Source: Acidiferrum sp963771295 | GTDB taxonomy: Bacteria; Acidobacteriota; Terriglobia; Acidiferrales; UBA7541 | NCBI GenBank assembly: GCA_963771295.1 | Contig: CAVYTB010000009.1 | Location: 248,001 to 312,000 of the forward strand | DNA length: 64,000 bases | Reading direction: 5' to 3' | Part shown: positions 1 to 8,775 of the stretch, piece by piece | Layout: each line of letters opens with the position of its first letter | Numbering within the stretch: position 1 is the stretch's first letter | Made by a program: the position numbers and the translations under genes | The notes under the pieces: generated by a model | Told to the model about the DNA's origin: nothing | Seen by the model: the letters and a program-made list of their open reading frames with translations, nothing else | Database searches by the model: none

Positions 1-398
1 TGGCCAATGCCATCGGTAAACGAGGCTTCCGCATCATCGCCGGCGGCACAGACAACCACGTGTTTCTGATTGAAGTGCATCCGCGCGGAATTACCGGCAG
101 GGACGCGGAACAAGCGCTGGATCGCGCTGGAATTACCGTCAACAAGAATTCCATTCCGTTCGACCCGCTGCCTCCGATGAAGGCGGGAGGCATCCGACTG
201 GGCAGCCCGTCAGTCACCACGCGCGGCATGAAAGAGCCGGAGATGGAACTGATCGCTGTCTGGATCGCGGAAATTCTCACTAACATCGGCAAGCCGGAAG
301 TCGAGCAGAAAGTACGAAAGCAAGTGGCGGAATTGGCGGCTCGTTTTCCAATTTACGAGTCGCGCATGAACGCCTCGGCAGTGCCCGCCCGCGTCTGA
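1..398 (+). CDS. glyA: Serine hydroxymethyltransferase, C-terminal part (5' end outside window)
   Basis: The open frame runs from the window edge (first full codon at base 3) to TGA at 396-398, giving about 131 C-terminal residues. Signatures of the PLP enzyme serine hydroxymethyltransferase are present: GGTDNHVFL near the start, then TVNKNSIPFDP and GIRLGSPSVTTRG, which belong to the small C-terminal domain. The enzyme converts serine plus tetrahydrofolate to glycine plus 5,10-methylene-tetrahydrofolate in the cytoplasm. The active-site lysine and most of the PLP domain lie upstream of the window. The ending after a short, variable tail is normal for the family. Confidence 0.95.
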   Translation, partial: ANAIGKRGFRIIAGGTDNHVFLIEVHPRGITGRDAEQALDRAGITVNKNSIPFDPLPPMKAGGIRLGSPSVTTRGMKEPEMELIAVWIAEILTNIGKPEVEQKVRKQVAELAARFPIYESRMNASAVPARV

Positions 399-489
399 CC
401 CCGCTCCCCGAGCGCTCTTGAAGCTTCTTCGCTTCTCGTGCTAAACCATTGTTCCTGCAGGATCCGCACCTCCTGCAGGCCCTAATCTC

Positions 490-1611
490 ATGGCCGCAAA
501 AACTGATCTCCCCGATATCGTTCGTGCCACTGCCGACTTCGAAAAATGGGCGTCGCGGCACGTAAGGCTGATTCCTTCCGACGTCAAGCTGAAGCATCGC
601 AACATGGCGCTGTCCGCCTTTCCCTTTCTGCGCGCCACGTTTTACCGCTGGGCGCAGTGGTGGCCCGTGGTCTGCCCGGAACTTGCCCCCGCGCCACAAG
701 TGCTGGCCGTGGGCGATCTGCACGTCGAAAATTTCGGCACTTGGCGCGACTTGGAAGGGCGGCTCATCTGGGGCGTGAACGACTTTGACGAAGCGTGGCC
801 GGCCTCCTACGCTGCGGACCTTGTGCGTTTGGTCGCGAGCGCATACCTGGCCATCGATGAACAGCACCTTGCCATCACACGCAAGGAAGCACGCGAAGCC
901 ATGGAACAAGGCTATCGCGACGGCATGGCACACGGTGGCCGCCCATTCGTTCTCGCCGAACATCACCGCTGGCTGCGATTGGTTGCGCTCAGCAAATTGC
1001 GCGATCCCGTGATCTTCTGGCAGAAAATCCTGGCGTGTCCGAAGTACAAAAACAAACTTCCCCAAGATGTGCTGAAGCTGGTGCATCACTCCATGCCAGT
1101 GAGCACCATGAATTATGAATTCAGGTCGCGCATCGCAGGGCTGGGCAGCCTCGGGCATCCGCGAGTTTTGACTTTGGCCAGCTGGGATGGCGCGCATGTG
1201 GTTCGCGAAGCGAAACAGCTGACGCCTTCCGCATGGATCTGGGCCAAACAGTTGCACAGCGCGCAAATCCTCAGCCGCAAGCTGATTGAGACATCCGTGC
1301 GAGTGCGCGATCCGCACGTGCATTTTGCCGCGCACTGGATTGTTCGCCGCCTCGCTCCCGATTGCTGCCACATCGAAATCCATTCGCTGCCCGAAGAGCG
1401 CGACGAACAAAGGCTTGCCTACTACATGGGATGGGAGACCGCCAACGTTCACCTGGGATCGCGCGCGGCGATTTCCTCCGTGAAGTGCGACCTCGCCAAA
1501 CGCAAAGGGCGCTGGCTGCACAAATCCTCGAAAGCCATGCTCAAGGCCACTCTGGCCGACTGGAAATACTGGCGCCGCAATTGGCAGCGCAAGCCCGTCG
1601 CCGACCGCTAG
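490..1611 (+). CDS. DUF2252 family protein
   Basis: This encodes 373 residues from an ATG about 90 bp after glyA. Residues about 75-120 carry the DUF2252 hallmark: GDLHVENFG, then GVNDFDE, then an ADLVRLVASAYLA helix. The family resembles a protein-kinase/aminoglycoside-phosphotransferase fold (the GDxHxxNFG and NDFDE blocks recall the catalytic and metal-binding loops), but its substrate is unknown. There is no signal peptide or membrane segment, so it is probably cytoplasmic. The basic C-terminal tail (many R/K/W residues) is a visible peculiarity. The next gene is about 380 bp away, so it is probably transcribed alone or with glyA. Confidence 0.85.
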   Translation: MAAKTDLPDIVRATADFEKWASRHVRLIPSDVKLKHRNMALSAFPFLRATFYRWAQWWPVVCPELAPAPQVLAVGDLHVENFGTWRDLEGRLIWGVNDFDEAWPASYAADLVRLVASAYLAIDEQHLAITRKEAREAMEQGYRDGMAHGGRPFVLAEHHRWLRLVALSKLRDPVIFWQKILACPKYKNKLPQDVLKLVHHSMPVSTMNYEFRSRIAGLGSLGHPRVLTLASWDGAHVVREAKQLTPSAWIWAKQLHSAQILSRKLIETSVRVRDPHVHFAAHWIVRRLAPDCCHIEIHSLPEERDEQRLAYYMGWETANVHLGSRAAISSVKCDLAKRKGRWLHKSSKAMLKATLADWKYWRRNWQRKPVADR

Positions 1612-1993
1612 CGGTTACAGCCGAGCTCGTGGCCTTAAATGTAACGCTGGCTTTCATACCATCCTCGATTCTTCACTGCTCAACTCTTCCCTGAGATCCT
1701 TTTGCCCTCCCAAAATTCCCTAGGACCCCAAGTCCTTGCCCCACTTCTGTCCTCCGGGTCAGTAGATTCTAATCAGCCGAATCCGTAGCGTAGTCAAAGA
1801 CCGGTAAATGCGAACTCCTGAAACAATCTCGTTCCGCGGCTTTCACCTGATGGTTTGCACAAGCCTGGCGCTGTGCGTGGAAATACCCTTGAGCGGTGGG
1901 CCGAATTCGAGCGGGATCAATCGCGGTTAGCTGCGTTGGCTGACAGGAGTTCCCTGCTTCCCGGTAAAGTCCACGGCACACGAGGTGGGATCA
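1612..1993. other. Intergenic region with one degenerate dispersed repeat
   Basis: There is no convincing gene here. Short open frames on both strands lack ribosome sites and family signatures. Bases 1635-1663 match a segment at 44833-44861 in about four of five positions (shared CTTAAA, GTA, CGCTGGCTTT, CCA blocks), marking a degenerate copy of a dispersed hairpin element. The stretch before 1994 ends in a good ribosome site, GAGGTGG, for the TPR gene. Confidence 0.5.
1641..1663 (+). repeat. Degenerate copy of dispersed hairpin repeat (GTAnCGCTGGC type)
   Basis: The block GTAACGCTGGCTTTCATACC aligns with the intact hairpin at 44839-44861, including the preceding CTTAAA. In this copy two changes in the 3' arm break the stem, so it probably no longer folds. 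Homology is inferred by eye from two copies only. Confidence 0.5.
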
Positions 1994-2455
1994 ATGATGG
2001 ATACGGAAGCATTTCGAGAGTTCAAAACCGGCTTGACCTACTTGCGCGACAATTCTGCCACCCGGGCGCTGCAACATATTCAGCGCGCCGCCGATTTAGA
2101 GAAAAACAACCCCTACTACATGTCTTATCTGGGCGTGGCCCTGGCGCGCACGTACCAGAAATGGGCCGACGCCGAGCGCATGTGTGATACCGCCGTGCGC
2201 CTGAAACGGAATCAGGCTCAACTGTATCTGAACCTCGCCGAAGTTTATCTTTCGGCAGGCCGCCGTGAAGACGCGCGCGAGGCTCTGCTGTCAGGAATGA
2301 AATATGCCCGGCGCGACATTCGTTTGAACATCGCCATGGCCAAACTGACGCCGCGGCGTGAACCGGTCTTTACGTTCTTGGAACGCAAGCATCCGCTGAA
2401 CCGACATTTCGGGATGCTGCGCCATAAAACGCTGCAAGCTTTCGGCAAGGATTAG
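1994..2455 (+). CDS. Small TPR-repeat protein
   Basis: This is a protein of about 153 residues built from helical repeats. An alanine/leucine-patterned segment (YMSYLGVALART, then DAERMCDTAVRLKRNQAQLY, then LNLAEVYLSAGRREDAREAL) fits two to three tetratricopeptide repeats at residues about 35-110. TPRs mediate protein-protein contacts, and no partner can be named. Start choice: a GAGGTGG ribosome site at 1982-1988 precedes paired ATGs at 1994 and 1997. The GTG at 1985 lies inside that site and is unlikely to be the start. No signal peptide is seen. The gene ends before a clear rho-independent terminator. Confidence 0.7.
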   Translation: MMDTEAFREFKTGLTYLRDNSATRALQHIQRAADLEKNNPYYMSYLGVALARTYQKWADAERMCDTAVRLKRNQAQLYLNLAEVYLSAGRREDAREALLSGMKYARRDIRLNIAMAKLTPRREPVFTFLERKHPLNRHFGMLRHKTLQAFGKD

Positions 2456-2477
2456 CCCGCGTCAGCGAAATACCTTT

Positions 2478-2503
2478 GTAGGGACCGCCTTCTGAGGCGG
2501 TCC
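2478..2503 (+). repeat. GTAG-type hairpin repeat
   Basis: GTAG at 2478-2481 is followed by a perfect 9-bp stem GGACCGCCT / AGGCGGTCC (2482-2490 and 2495-2503) with a TCTG loop. The plan (GTAG, stem, four-base loop, stem) is the same as in the hairpins at 36819, 41697 and 44839, although the stem sequence differs. It could also act as a transcription stop, but no T-run follows. Confidence 0.5.
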
Positions 2504-2546
2504 GCTCTCGGCTAAAACGATCTTCCCCAACCCCCAAACGCAGAAT

Positions 2547-2585
2547 GGGCGGGTGGCCACAAGCCATCCGCCCTTTCTGTTTTTC
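2547..2585 (+). terminator. Rho-independent terminator after the TPR gene
   Basis: An 11-bp stem, GGGCGGGTGGC (2547-2557) with GCCATCCGCCC (2563-2573), contains one G-T pair and has the loop CACAA. It is followed directly by TTTCTGTTTTTC. This is a textbook intrinsic terminator shape in the plus direction and separates the TPR gene from the exported hypothetical at 2678. Confidence 0.8.
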
Positions 2586-2677
2586 AGAATTCATTGTCTT
2601 TGTCGTTCATCGTCGAAGACGTGATAGCATCCCGTTGACGCGCGGTTGGATTCTAGAGCCCTCCAGCGTCACAAAAA

Positions 2678-3682
2678 ATGAAACGTCGCCGTCTTTCTCT
2701 GCCGGATCGCACTCTCGGAACCACCCGCAGAGTATTCTCCGTAGAGTTCACGGCACTTGCTCTCTTCTCAGCTGCTGGACTGGTTTCGAGCCTTGCGGTT
2801 GCAAAGACCCCGACAGCCCGCCCAACTCAGGAGAAAAAAGAGAAGCTGCCCGCGTTACGCTGGGATCCGCCCCGAGTAGACGCTCCCATTGCGTCTCTCT
2901 CCACAACGCCGGCCTGTTCGCTTCCCGATGTCTTGAACCAGGCAGGACGACGCGCCGAAGAGTTAGTCGATCATCTTCAGAACTTCATTGCACACGAGCA
3001 AATTCGCTACGATTCAAGGTTCGTGCCCGAGAGCTCGAACGGCTCCGTCGGTACCGAGACCACCAGGCGCGGAGGAATTTCAGGAGGGGAGTCCCTCACG
3101 GCGAAGTTCGATTACGTAGTTGACTTCGGTGGAAACTCCGGGCAGATGCAGGTTCACGAATTCCGCAAACCACTTCCGGGGGCCAACAACGAATACCTCA
3201 GAGCGATCTTGGACAGAGGATTGCCGGCCCTGGCGTTAATCTTTCGCCCCGCGCTGCAAAGCGACTATGAAATGCGCTGTGAGGGTTCCGTTAACTGGCA
3301 TAGTCAGCCTGCCTGGGTTATTGACTTTCGCCAGAAGAAGGGTATGCGTCCCCGCACTTTGGAGATGAGAGCTGGCACAAAAGCCTACCCACTCAGCATT
3401 AAGGGCCGTGCGTGGATCGCAGCAAACTCCGGGCAAGTCATCCATCTCGAGACGAATCTGGTAAGCCCCGTTCCCCCGCTTGCTCTGGAAGAGTATGCGT
3501 TCTCGGTCGATTACGCCCCGGTCAAATTTCAATCGCAAAATGTGGAAATCTGGTTGCCTTTGTCCGCCGTCGCGTATAGGCATAATGCCGAGCAACATAT
3601 GATCACCGAGCACACTTTTTCCGGTTTCCAGCTCTTTTCTGTTCAAACGCACGAAACCACTCAGCCGCACAGTGAGCCGTGA
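2678..3682 (+). CDS. Conserved exported hypothetical protein
   Basis: This is a 334-residue protein. The N-terminus is very basic (MKRRR, RTLGTTRR) and is followed by a hydrophobic stretch (FTALALFSAAGLVSSLAVA, about residues 24-42), a plausible signal peptide or anchor ending in AxA. A Lys/Pro-rich linker comes next, then a region beginning CSLPDVLNQAGRRAEELVD and HLQNFIAHEQIRYDSRF. That opening resembles a secreted protein family I associate with Acidobacteriota, but no enzymatic motif is visible. The second half is rich in beta-strand-like patterns. No function can be assigned. It stands alone between a terminator and the convergent PilZ gene. Confidence 0.7.
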   Translation: MKRRRLSLPDRTLGTTRRVFSVEFTALALFSAAGLVSSLAVAKTPTARPTQEKKEKLPALRWDPPRVDAPIASLSTTPACSLPDVLNQAGRRAEELVDHLQNFIAHEQIRYDSRFVPESSNGSVGTETTRRGGISGGESLTAKFDYVVDFGGNSGQMQVHEFRKPLPGANNEYLRAILDRGLPALALIFRPALQSDYEMRCEGSVNWHSQPAWVIDFRQKKGMRPRTLEMRAGTKAYPLSIKGRAWIAANSGQVIHLETNLVSPVPPLALEEYAFSVDYAPVKFQSQNVEIWLPLSAVAYRHNAEQHMITEHTFSGFQLFSVQTHETTQPHSEP

Positions 3683-3828
3683 TCGAATCTTTCACCACTC
3701 TTCCATGTCCGAGGTCGGCTCTTCGCGGCGACGCGTCAAGTCCCAATCAGTCGGAAAATCGGGCCAGGTCGCAGAGCACAGGCCGTTCTATTCTCTAGGG
3801 ATTGTTCACTGGCGATACGTTATGCGGG

Positions 3829-4239
3829 TTACTTGCGCTGGTGGTAGCCGCCGATGGAATAGCCGCCCTGAAAGCCCATCTCCATCAGGATTTTAAAACC
3901 GATGCCGAACAAGCCGTTGGGCAGATGATCCCGCCGAACCACTTCGCAAAGATACTCACGCTGCATGGTAGCAGCGTCTTTGGCGTAGGGCATGGTGACA
4001 AACAATCGCATGCCTACCTGGTAGCCTTCTTCGCTGGAATGGAAGTACACGCCGGTGCGCGACATGCTGACGGTACCGCGAATGTCGTCGAAATGGTCGC
4101 GCTCGGGATCCGAGGGACGAATGCGCATCAGTTGCGTGATTTTGCAGCGGCGGCTGGAGCGGCGCTCATTTTGTTTGGGGCGAAGGGGCGCTCCCCCCGG
4201 ATTATTTGCTTTCACCATAAGATCGATCGCGGACGCCAT
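3829..4239 (-). CDS. PilZ domain protein
   Basis: The product is about 136 residues. ERRSSRRCK (about residues 26-34) provides the RxxxR arm of a PilZ domain. VSMSRTGVYFHS (about residues 57-68) corresponds to the (D/N)xSxxG beta-turn, and EYLCEVVRRDH...GLFGIGFKIL forms the end of the barrel. PilZ proteins usually bind cyclic di-GMP. Here the first position of the second motif is Ser rather than Asp/Asn, so binding is uncertain. Start: ATG at 4239 has AAGGTGA at a normal distance, while the ATG at 4245 abuts that site. It is convergent with the exported hypothetical. Confidence 0.75.
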   Translation of the reverse strand: MASAIDLMVKANNPGGAPLRPKQNERRSSRRCKITQLMRIRPSDPERDHFDDIRGTVSMSRTGVYFHSSEEGYQVGMRLFVTMPYAKDAATMQREYLCEVVRRDHLPNGLFGIGFKILMEMGFQGGYSIGGYHQRK

Positions 4240-4662
4240 GGCCATTCACCTTTTCCAAAGCCCTTGCTTGTTCACGGACAGAATATGGGGTCTGGCAGGT
4301 TAAACCTATAGCGTGACCGTACCTGGCAAAAAGTAGGACCTCTCTCCAACAATGGTAGTACGGAAGTACTGAGTACGCCAAGGTTCAGCCTGTTGAAAAC
4401 AGGCAGGCCAACCGGAGGCGTTTTGGGACGCTTCGGCCAAAATCTGTTGTCATTCCGAACCGAGTCTGCGCAGTGAGGAATCTGCTGCTCGCCAAGAGTC
4501 TTGTTGAAGGCAAATCCCTCGCTTCGTTCGCGAGGCGGCGACAAAAACGCTCGCGCCGTTTCGCCCTGCATTCGCCTTTACACCCCACGAATCTTTTCGT
4601 ACTTTTACCAAACTTTTGCCAAACTTCTTCGTATGTACCTCTAGCAGTCCGAGGGGATACCC
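4240..4662. other. Intergenic region with small repeats upstream of the ADOP gene
   Basis: No gene was found. The region holds three AGTAC units in 20 bases (about 4356-4376), a perfect 7-bp hairpin GCCTGTT-GAA-AACAGGC at 4388-4404, and a segment TGTCATTCCGA...GTGAGGAATCTGCTG (about 4448-4487) resembling intergenic repeats I associate with acidobacterial genomes. Just before the downstream gene, GAGGGG at 4651-4656 is the ribosome site for the GTG at 4663. Confidence 0.45.
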
Positions 4663-7257
4663 GTGAACAAAACCGACAATGACGCCGCTCGCCACCTCTC
4701 CATCGTCGGCTGGCTCGACACCGTATTTCGCGACCTGAAGTACACCTATCGCACCCTGGCCCGCACTCCCGGCTTTACTGCCATCGCCGTCCTGACTCTG
4801 GCCCTCGGAATCGGCGCCAACACCGCCATTTTCAGCTTGCTCGACCAGGTGCTCTTGCGCCTTCTACCCGTCAAGGATCCCCAGCAACTCGTCCTTCTCA
4901 CCATGAAAGGCCGCCATTACGGCAGCAACTGGGGCGGTAACGCTATTTCTCATCCCATGTTCCGCGATTTTCGCGATCACAACGAAGTCTTCTCCGACAT
5001 GTTCTGCCGGTTTCCCAATTCCGCCAGCCTTTCCTTTGGCCAGCAGTCGGAACGCGTCGCCGTGGAACTCGTTTCTGGCACCTACTTCTCCACGCTCGGT
5101 GTCGTTCCGGCCATGGGGCGCATTCTCACTCCCGACGACGATGTGGTTCCCAGCGGTCATCCCTACGTCGTTCTGAATTACAACTTTTGGAAGACACGTT
5201 TCGCCGGTGATCCCCAAATCGTCGGCAAAACTCTGAACATCAATAATTACAAAATGACCGTGGTCGGCGTGGCGCAAGAGGGCTTTGACGGCGTTGAATT
5301 GGGCTTCTCCCCCAAAATCTTCATTCCCATCATGATGCAGACGCAGATCATAATCGGGAACCCGGAAGACATGCTCAAGGCGCGACGCAACCGTTGGGTG
5401 AACGCCTTCGGCCGCTTGAAGCCCGGCATCTCGTTGCAACAGGCCCAGGCGGCGCTGCAACCCTTCATGCACTCCATGCTCGAAATGGAAGTGCAGCAGA
5501 AGGAATTCAACAACGCCTCAAAATACGACCGCGATGAATTTCTCAAATGTTCGATTGAGGTCTTGCCCGGTTCTCAAGGCCGTTCCTATGCGCGCCGTCA
5601 GCTCTCTACGCCGCTTTGGGTCTTGATGGCTACCACCGGCGTGGTCTTGCTGATCGCTTGCGCCAACCTCGCTAATCTGATGCTGGTGCGCGGTTCCGGG
5701 CGCGTGAAGGAAATTGCCGTGCGTTTGGCGATGGGCGCCACCCGCGGGCGAATCATCGGGCAACTTTTGATCGAGAGTCTTACCCTTTCCGCGCTCGGCG
5801 GAATCGCGGGCCTTGCCGTCGCGTTTTGGGCCGACCGCGCGCTGATGAAAATCTACCTGCCGTCTGATTCCGGTGGTATGCAAATTTCCAGTGCGCCCGA
5901 CTTCCGCATCCTCCTGTTCAACCTCGCCGTAACCGTCTTCACGGGAATTATTTTTGGTCTCGTCCCCGCATTGCAAACCACCAAGCCCAACATTGCCGGA
6001 ACGCTAAAAGACCAGGCAGGCGCGGTCGTGGGTGGCGGCGGACACCATCGGCTGCGAAAAGGCCTCGTCGTCGTGCAAGTAACTCTTTCTCTTCTGCTGC
6101 TGGTTGGCGCCGGTCTTTTTCTCCGCAGCCTTGCGAACTTGCGTAATCTCGGCCCCGGCTTTTCTCCTGAACGGCTCGTTGCCTTCCAGATTGACCCTTC
6201 GCTCAACGGCTACAGCCCCGAACGCTTAAGGATTTTCTATCCCCAACTGTCCGACGCTCTCAGCTCCGTTCCTGGTGTTCGCGCCGTCGGCCTGGCTTCC
6301 ATGCGCATTCTCGAAGACAACGAATGGGACAGCGGCATGTCCGTCGAGGGCTTCACTCCCGCCAAGCCTGATGAACATGCCCAACCCTACATGAACTCCA
6401 TCAGCCCCGGCTATTTTGCCACCCTGGGCGTACCCATAATCGCGGGACGCGACTTCACTATGAATGACCGCCAGGTCGTCAAACATGGGCCCGAAGAGTG
6501 GAACTGGTCGCCCACTACCGTCATGATCAACGAAAAATTTGCCAAGAAATATTTTCCGGGACGAAATCCCATCGGCATGCACCTTGGTTTTGGCACCGAT
6601 CCCGGTACACCCACCGACATGGAAGTCATCGGCGTCGTCAAGGATTTCAAATACACCAGTCTTCGCGACGAAATTCCCGAGCAAGCCTACGTTCCGTATC
6701 TTGGTGACCGCTTTCTCACCGGAATGACCATTTATGTGCGCACCAACGGCGATCCCGGTCAATTGATGTCCACCGTTCGCTCGACGGTCCGCGACATCGA
6801 CTCCAACGTGCCTGTTTACGCGCTGCAAACTACCGAACTGACCATCAATGAGTCGCTTGCCACCGAACGCATGATCGCCAGCCTCTCTGCCGTCTTTGGT
6901 TTCCTCGCCACTCTGCTCGCGGTCATCGGTCTGTATGGCGTAATGGCTTACACCGTCGCTCAGCGGACCCGTGAAGTCGGCATTCGCATCGCCCTTGGCG
7001 CCGCACGCGGCAACGTCATCTGGCTGGTCATGCGCGAAGTCCTGCTGCTGGTCGCCATCGGCGTTGTCGCCGGCGTCGCCGCCTCGCTGGCGCTGACCCG
7101 CGTCGTGCAGAGCCAGCTCTTCGGGCTTACCCCTCACGATCCGCTTACTCTGGGCTTGGCCACCGCCGCTCTCGCCATCGTCGCTTGTGCCGCAGGCTAT
7201 ATCCCTGCCTTCCGCGCCAGCCGACTCGATCCCATGGCGGCTTTGCGCTACGAATAG
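4663..7257 (+). CDS. ABC-type permease of the acidobacterial duplicated orphan permease (ADOP) family
   Basis: The protein has 864 residues and starts at GTG with GAGGGG six bases upstream. An N-terminal block (RDLKYTYRTLARTPGFT, then LALGIGANTAIFSLLDQVLL) is the diagnostic opening of this family. It is followed by a MacB-like periplasmic domain, an FtsX transmembrane core (about residues 320-450), a second periplasmic domain (about 490-720) and a second FtsX core (about 735-864, with REVGIRIALGA). About eight membrane segments are expected. Such proteins resemble MacB/LolCE permeases fused in tandem, but no ATPase gene lies beside it, hence orphan. The transported substrate is unknown. A role in exporting or extracting envelope molecules is inferred only from the fold. 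Confidence 0.9.
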   Translation: MNKTDNDAARHLSIVGWLDTVFRDLKYTYRTLARTPGFTAIAVLTLALGIGANTAIFSLLDQVLLRLLPVKDPQQLVLLTMKGRHYGSNWGGNAISHPMFRDFRDHNEVFSDMFCRFPNSASLSFGQQSERVAVELVSGTYFSTLGVVPAMGRILTPDDDVVPSGHPYVVLNYNFWKTRFAGDPQIVGKTLNINNYKMTVVGVAQEGFDGVELGFSPKIFIPIMMQTQIIIGNPEDMLKARRNRWVNAFGRLKPGISLQQAQAALQPFMHSMLEMEVQQKEFNNASKYDRDEFLKCSIEVLPGSQGRSYARRQLSTPLWVLMATTGVVLLIACANLANLMLVRGSGRVKEIAVRLAMGATRGRIIGQLLIESLTLSALGGIAGLAVAFWADRALMKIYLPSDSGGMQISSAPDFRILLFNLAVTVFTGIIFGLVPALQTTKPNIAGTLKDQAGAVVGGGGHHRLRKGLVVVQVTLSLLLLVGAGLFLRSLANLRNLGPGFSPERLVAFQIDPSLNGYSPERLRIFYPQLSDALSSVPGVRAVGLASMRILEDNEWDSGMSVEGFTPAKPDEHAQPYMNSISPGYFATLGVPIIAGRDFTMNDRQVVKHGPEEWNWSPTTVMINEKFAKKYFPGRNPIGMHLGFGTDPGTPTDMEVIGVVKDFKYTSLRDEIPEQAYVPYLGDRFLTGMTIYVRTNGDPGQLMSTVRSTVRDIDSNVPVYALQTTELTINESLATERMIASLSAVFGFLATLLAVIGLYGVMAYTVAQRTREVGIRIALGAARGNVIWLVMREVLLLVAIGVVAGVAASLALTRVVQSQLFGLTPHDPLTLGLATAALAIVACAAGYIPAFRASRLDPMAALRYE

Positions 7258-7311
7258 TTCGCCGGCTTTTGAATAACGACAGGCAGGAATAAGTTGCGGA
7301 GTTCTTCGTGG

Positions 7312-8775
7312 CTAGGCGCCGATGCTCGCGCGAGAATGCTCGTTAAATCCCCCGGGCCGCGCAGGCGTAAGCAGGCTCACAATGGCCACAACCGCCACGT
7401 TGCAACACAACGCAATGAAACCGGCATTGAGCCCCATTGCCGGATCGTGCTTGCTAAGCGCCAGAGCAACAAAGACAATCTCGCCCGTGACTACTCCTGC
7501 GAAAACGCCCGGCATGGTCACTCGCTTCGAGTACAGCCCCAGCACCACGCCGGGAAAGAACTGCCCCACTCCTCCATATCCCACCAAGAGAAGCGCCACC
7601 AGAGTTGGCGAACTGTAAATCGCCGAACACAACGCAGCGGCGGTGATCACCAGCACCGAAATTTTGGCCAACCTCGTAACCTGCTCGTCGGTCATTCCAG
7701 GCCACAGAATCGGCCGGCATATATTCTTCGCGAACAATGTTGCTGCGGTCAGAATCATCACGCCTGCGGGGACCATTGCTGTCAGAGCGCCCGCTCCGCC
7801 AATCAAGCCGAGGAACCAGGCCGGGAAAGTCTTTCGCACCATGGTCAACATCGAAAGGTCGCCGTTAGCGAGGCCAGGCACAATCAGTGTTGCGGCCAGG
7901 CCAATGAAGAACATCAGCGGCATTGTGATGCTGTAGAAAGGCATGATCACCGCGTTGCGGCGCAACGTGTCGCTACTCTTCGCCGAGAAACTGGCGCCAA
8001 AAAACTGCGGCCACATGTAAAAGCCCACCGCAACCAGCACAACCGTGGAGATGTACCAGGAATGTCCGAGGTTCGCGGTGGCTCCCGGCATAACCAGGCG
8101 AGCGGGATTCGCGCGCGCCAGTTCCGTAAACATCCGGCCGATGCCGCCAAAATAAATATATGGAATCGCCAGGCCAACGAAGACCGCTGAAAACAACAGC
8201 AGCAGGTCCTTCAACACGCTGACCCACGCCACGCCTCGGATTCCGCTGGTCAGCACGAACGCCGCTACAATTACGAAGGAAATAATCATCGCGGGCGTGC
8301 GGTGGATCGCTCCGTAGCTGGCTACTTCCACAATCATCCCAAGTCCCATGAGTTGGAGCTGCAAATACGGCACGATGAAGATGATTCCCACCAGAGCGAC
8401 AAACGCCGCAAGATATTTGTTGTTGTAGCGCACATGAAAGAAGTCGGCTTGTGTTTGCAGACGGTACTTCCTGCCAACTTCCCAAACCTGCGGCAGAATA
8501 AAGAACGAAACCACATACATCAGCGGCTGGTATCCGAGGACGTACAGAACGGGTGCGCCTTTGGAATACGCCCAGCCACTGGCGCCGAGAAACGTGAACG
8601 TGGTGTACACCTCTCCGGCCATCAGCAGCCACACCAGCAGCATTCCAAAACCCCGGTCGCCCACAGTCCATTGTTCCAGGTCCATTTTGTGGCGAGTTCC
8701 AGCATAAAAACCGATGAACGCGCCGGCAAAAATAATCACCGAGATGAACGCCAGCGCGACGAAGTTCGAGTTCAC
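7312..8775 (-). CDS. Sodium:solute symporter (SSS) family transporter
   Basis: A polytopic membrane protein of about 487 residues has around 13 hydrophobic segments. The opening (FVALAFISVIIFAGAFIGFY), DLEQWTVGDRGFG, and the long loop RLQTQADFFHVRYNNKYLA are typical of SSS proteins of the pantothenate/proline/solute class. The substrate cannot be read from sequence. Start: a GTG at 8775 overlaps the TGA of the upstream DUF3311 gene (GTGA), which fits the conserved small-subunit/symporter pair. An upstream ATG at 8844 would add a basic, non-hydrophobic 23-residue extension inside the neighbour and is less likely. It is the last gene of a two-gene unit. Confidence 0.88.
   Translation of the reverse strand: MNSNFVALAFISVIIFAGAFIGFYAGTRHKMDLEQWTVGDRGFGMLLVWLLMAGEVYTTFTFLGASGWAYSKGAPVLYVLGYQPLMYVVSFFILPQVWEVGRKYRLQTQADFFHVRYNNKYLAAFVALVGIIFIVPYLQLQLMGLGMIVEVASYGAIHRTPAMIISFVIVAAFVLTSGIRGVAWVSVLKDLLLLFSAVFVGLAIPYIYFGGIGRMFTELARANPARLVMPGATANLGHSWYISTVVLVAVGFYMWPQFFGASFSAKSSDTLRRNAVIMPFYSITMPLMFFIGLAATLIVPGLANGDLSMLTMVRKTFPAWFLGLIGGAGALTAMVPAGVMILTAATLFAKNICRPILWPGMTDEQVTRLAKISVLVITAAALCSAIYSSPTLVALLLVGYGGVGQFFPGVVLGLYSKRVTMPGVFAGVVTGEIVFVALALSKHDPAMGLNAGFIALCCNVAVVAIVSLLTPARPGGFNEHSRASIGA

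Noticed and set aside
280..1521. 413-residue open frame antisense to the DUF2252 gene
   Set aside because: It lacks family signatures and a ribosome site, is rich in Arg/His/Cys, and arises from codon bias of the real plus-strand gene with its recognised motifs.
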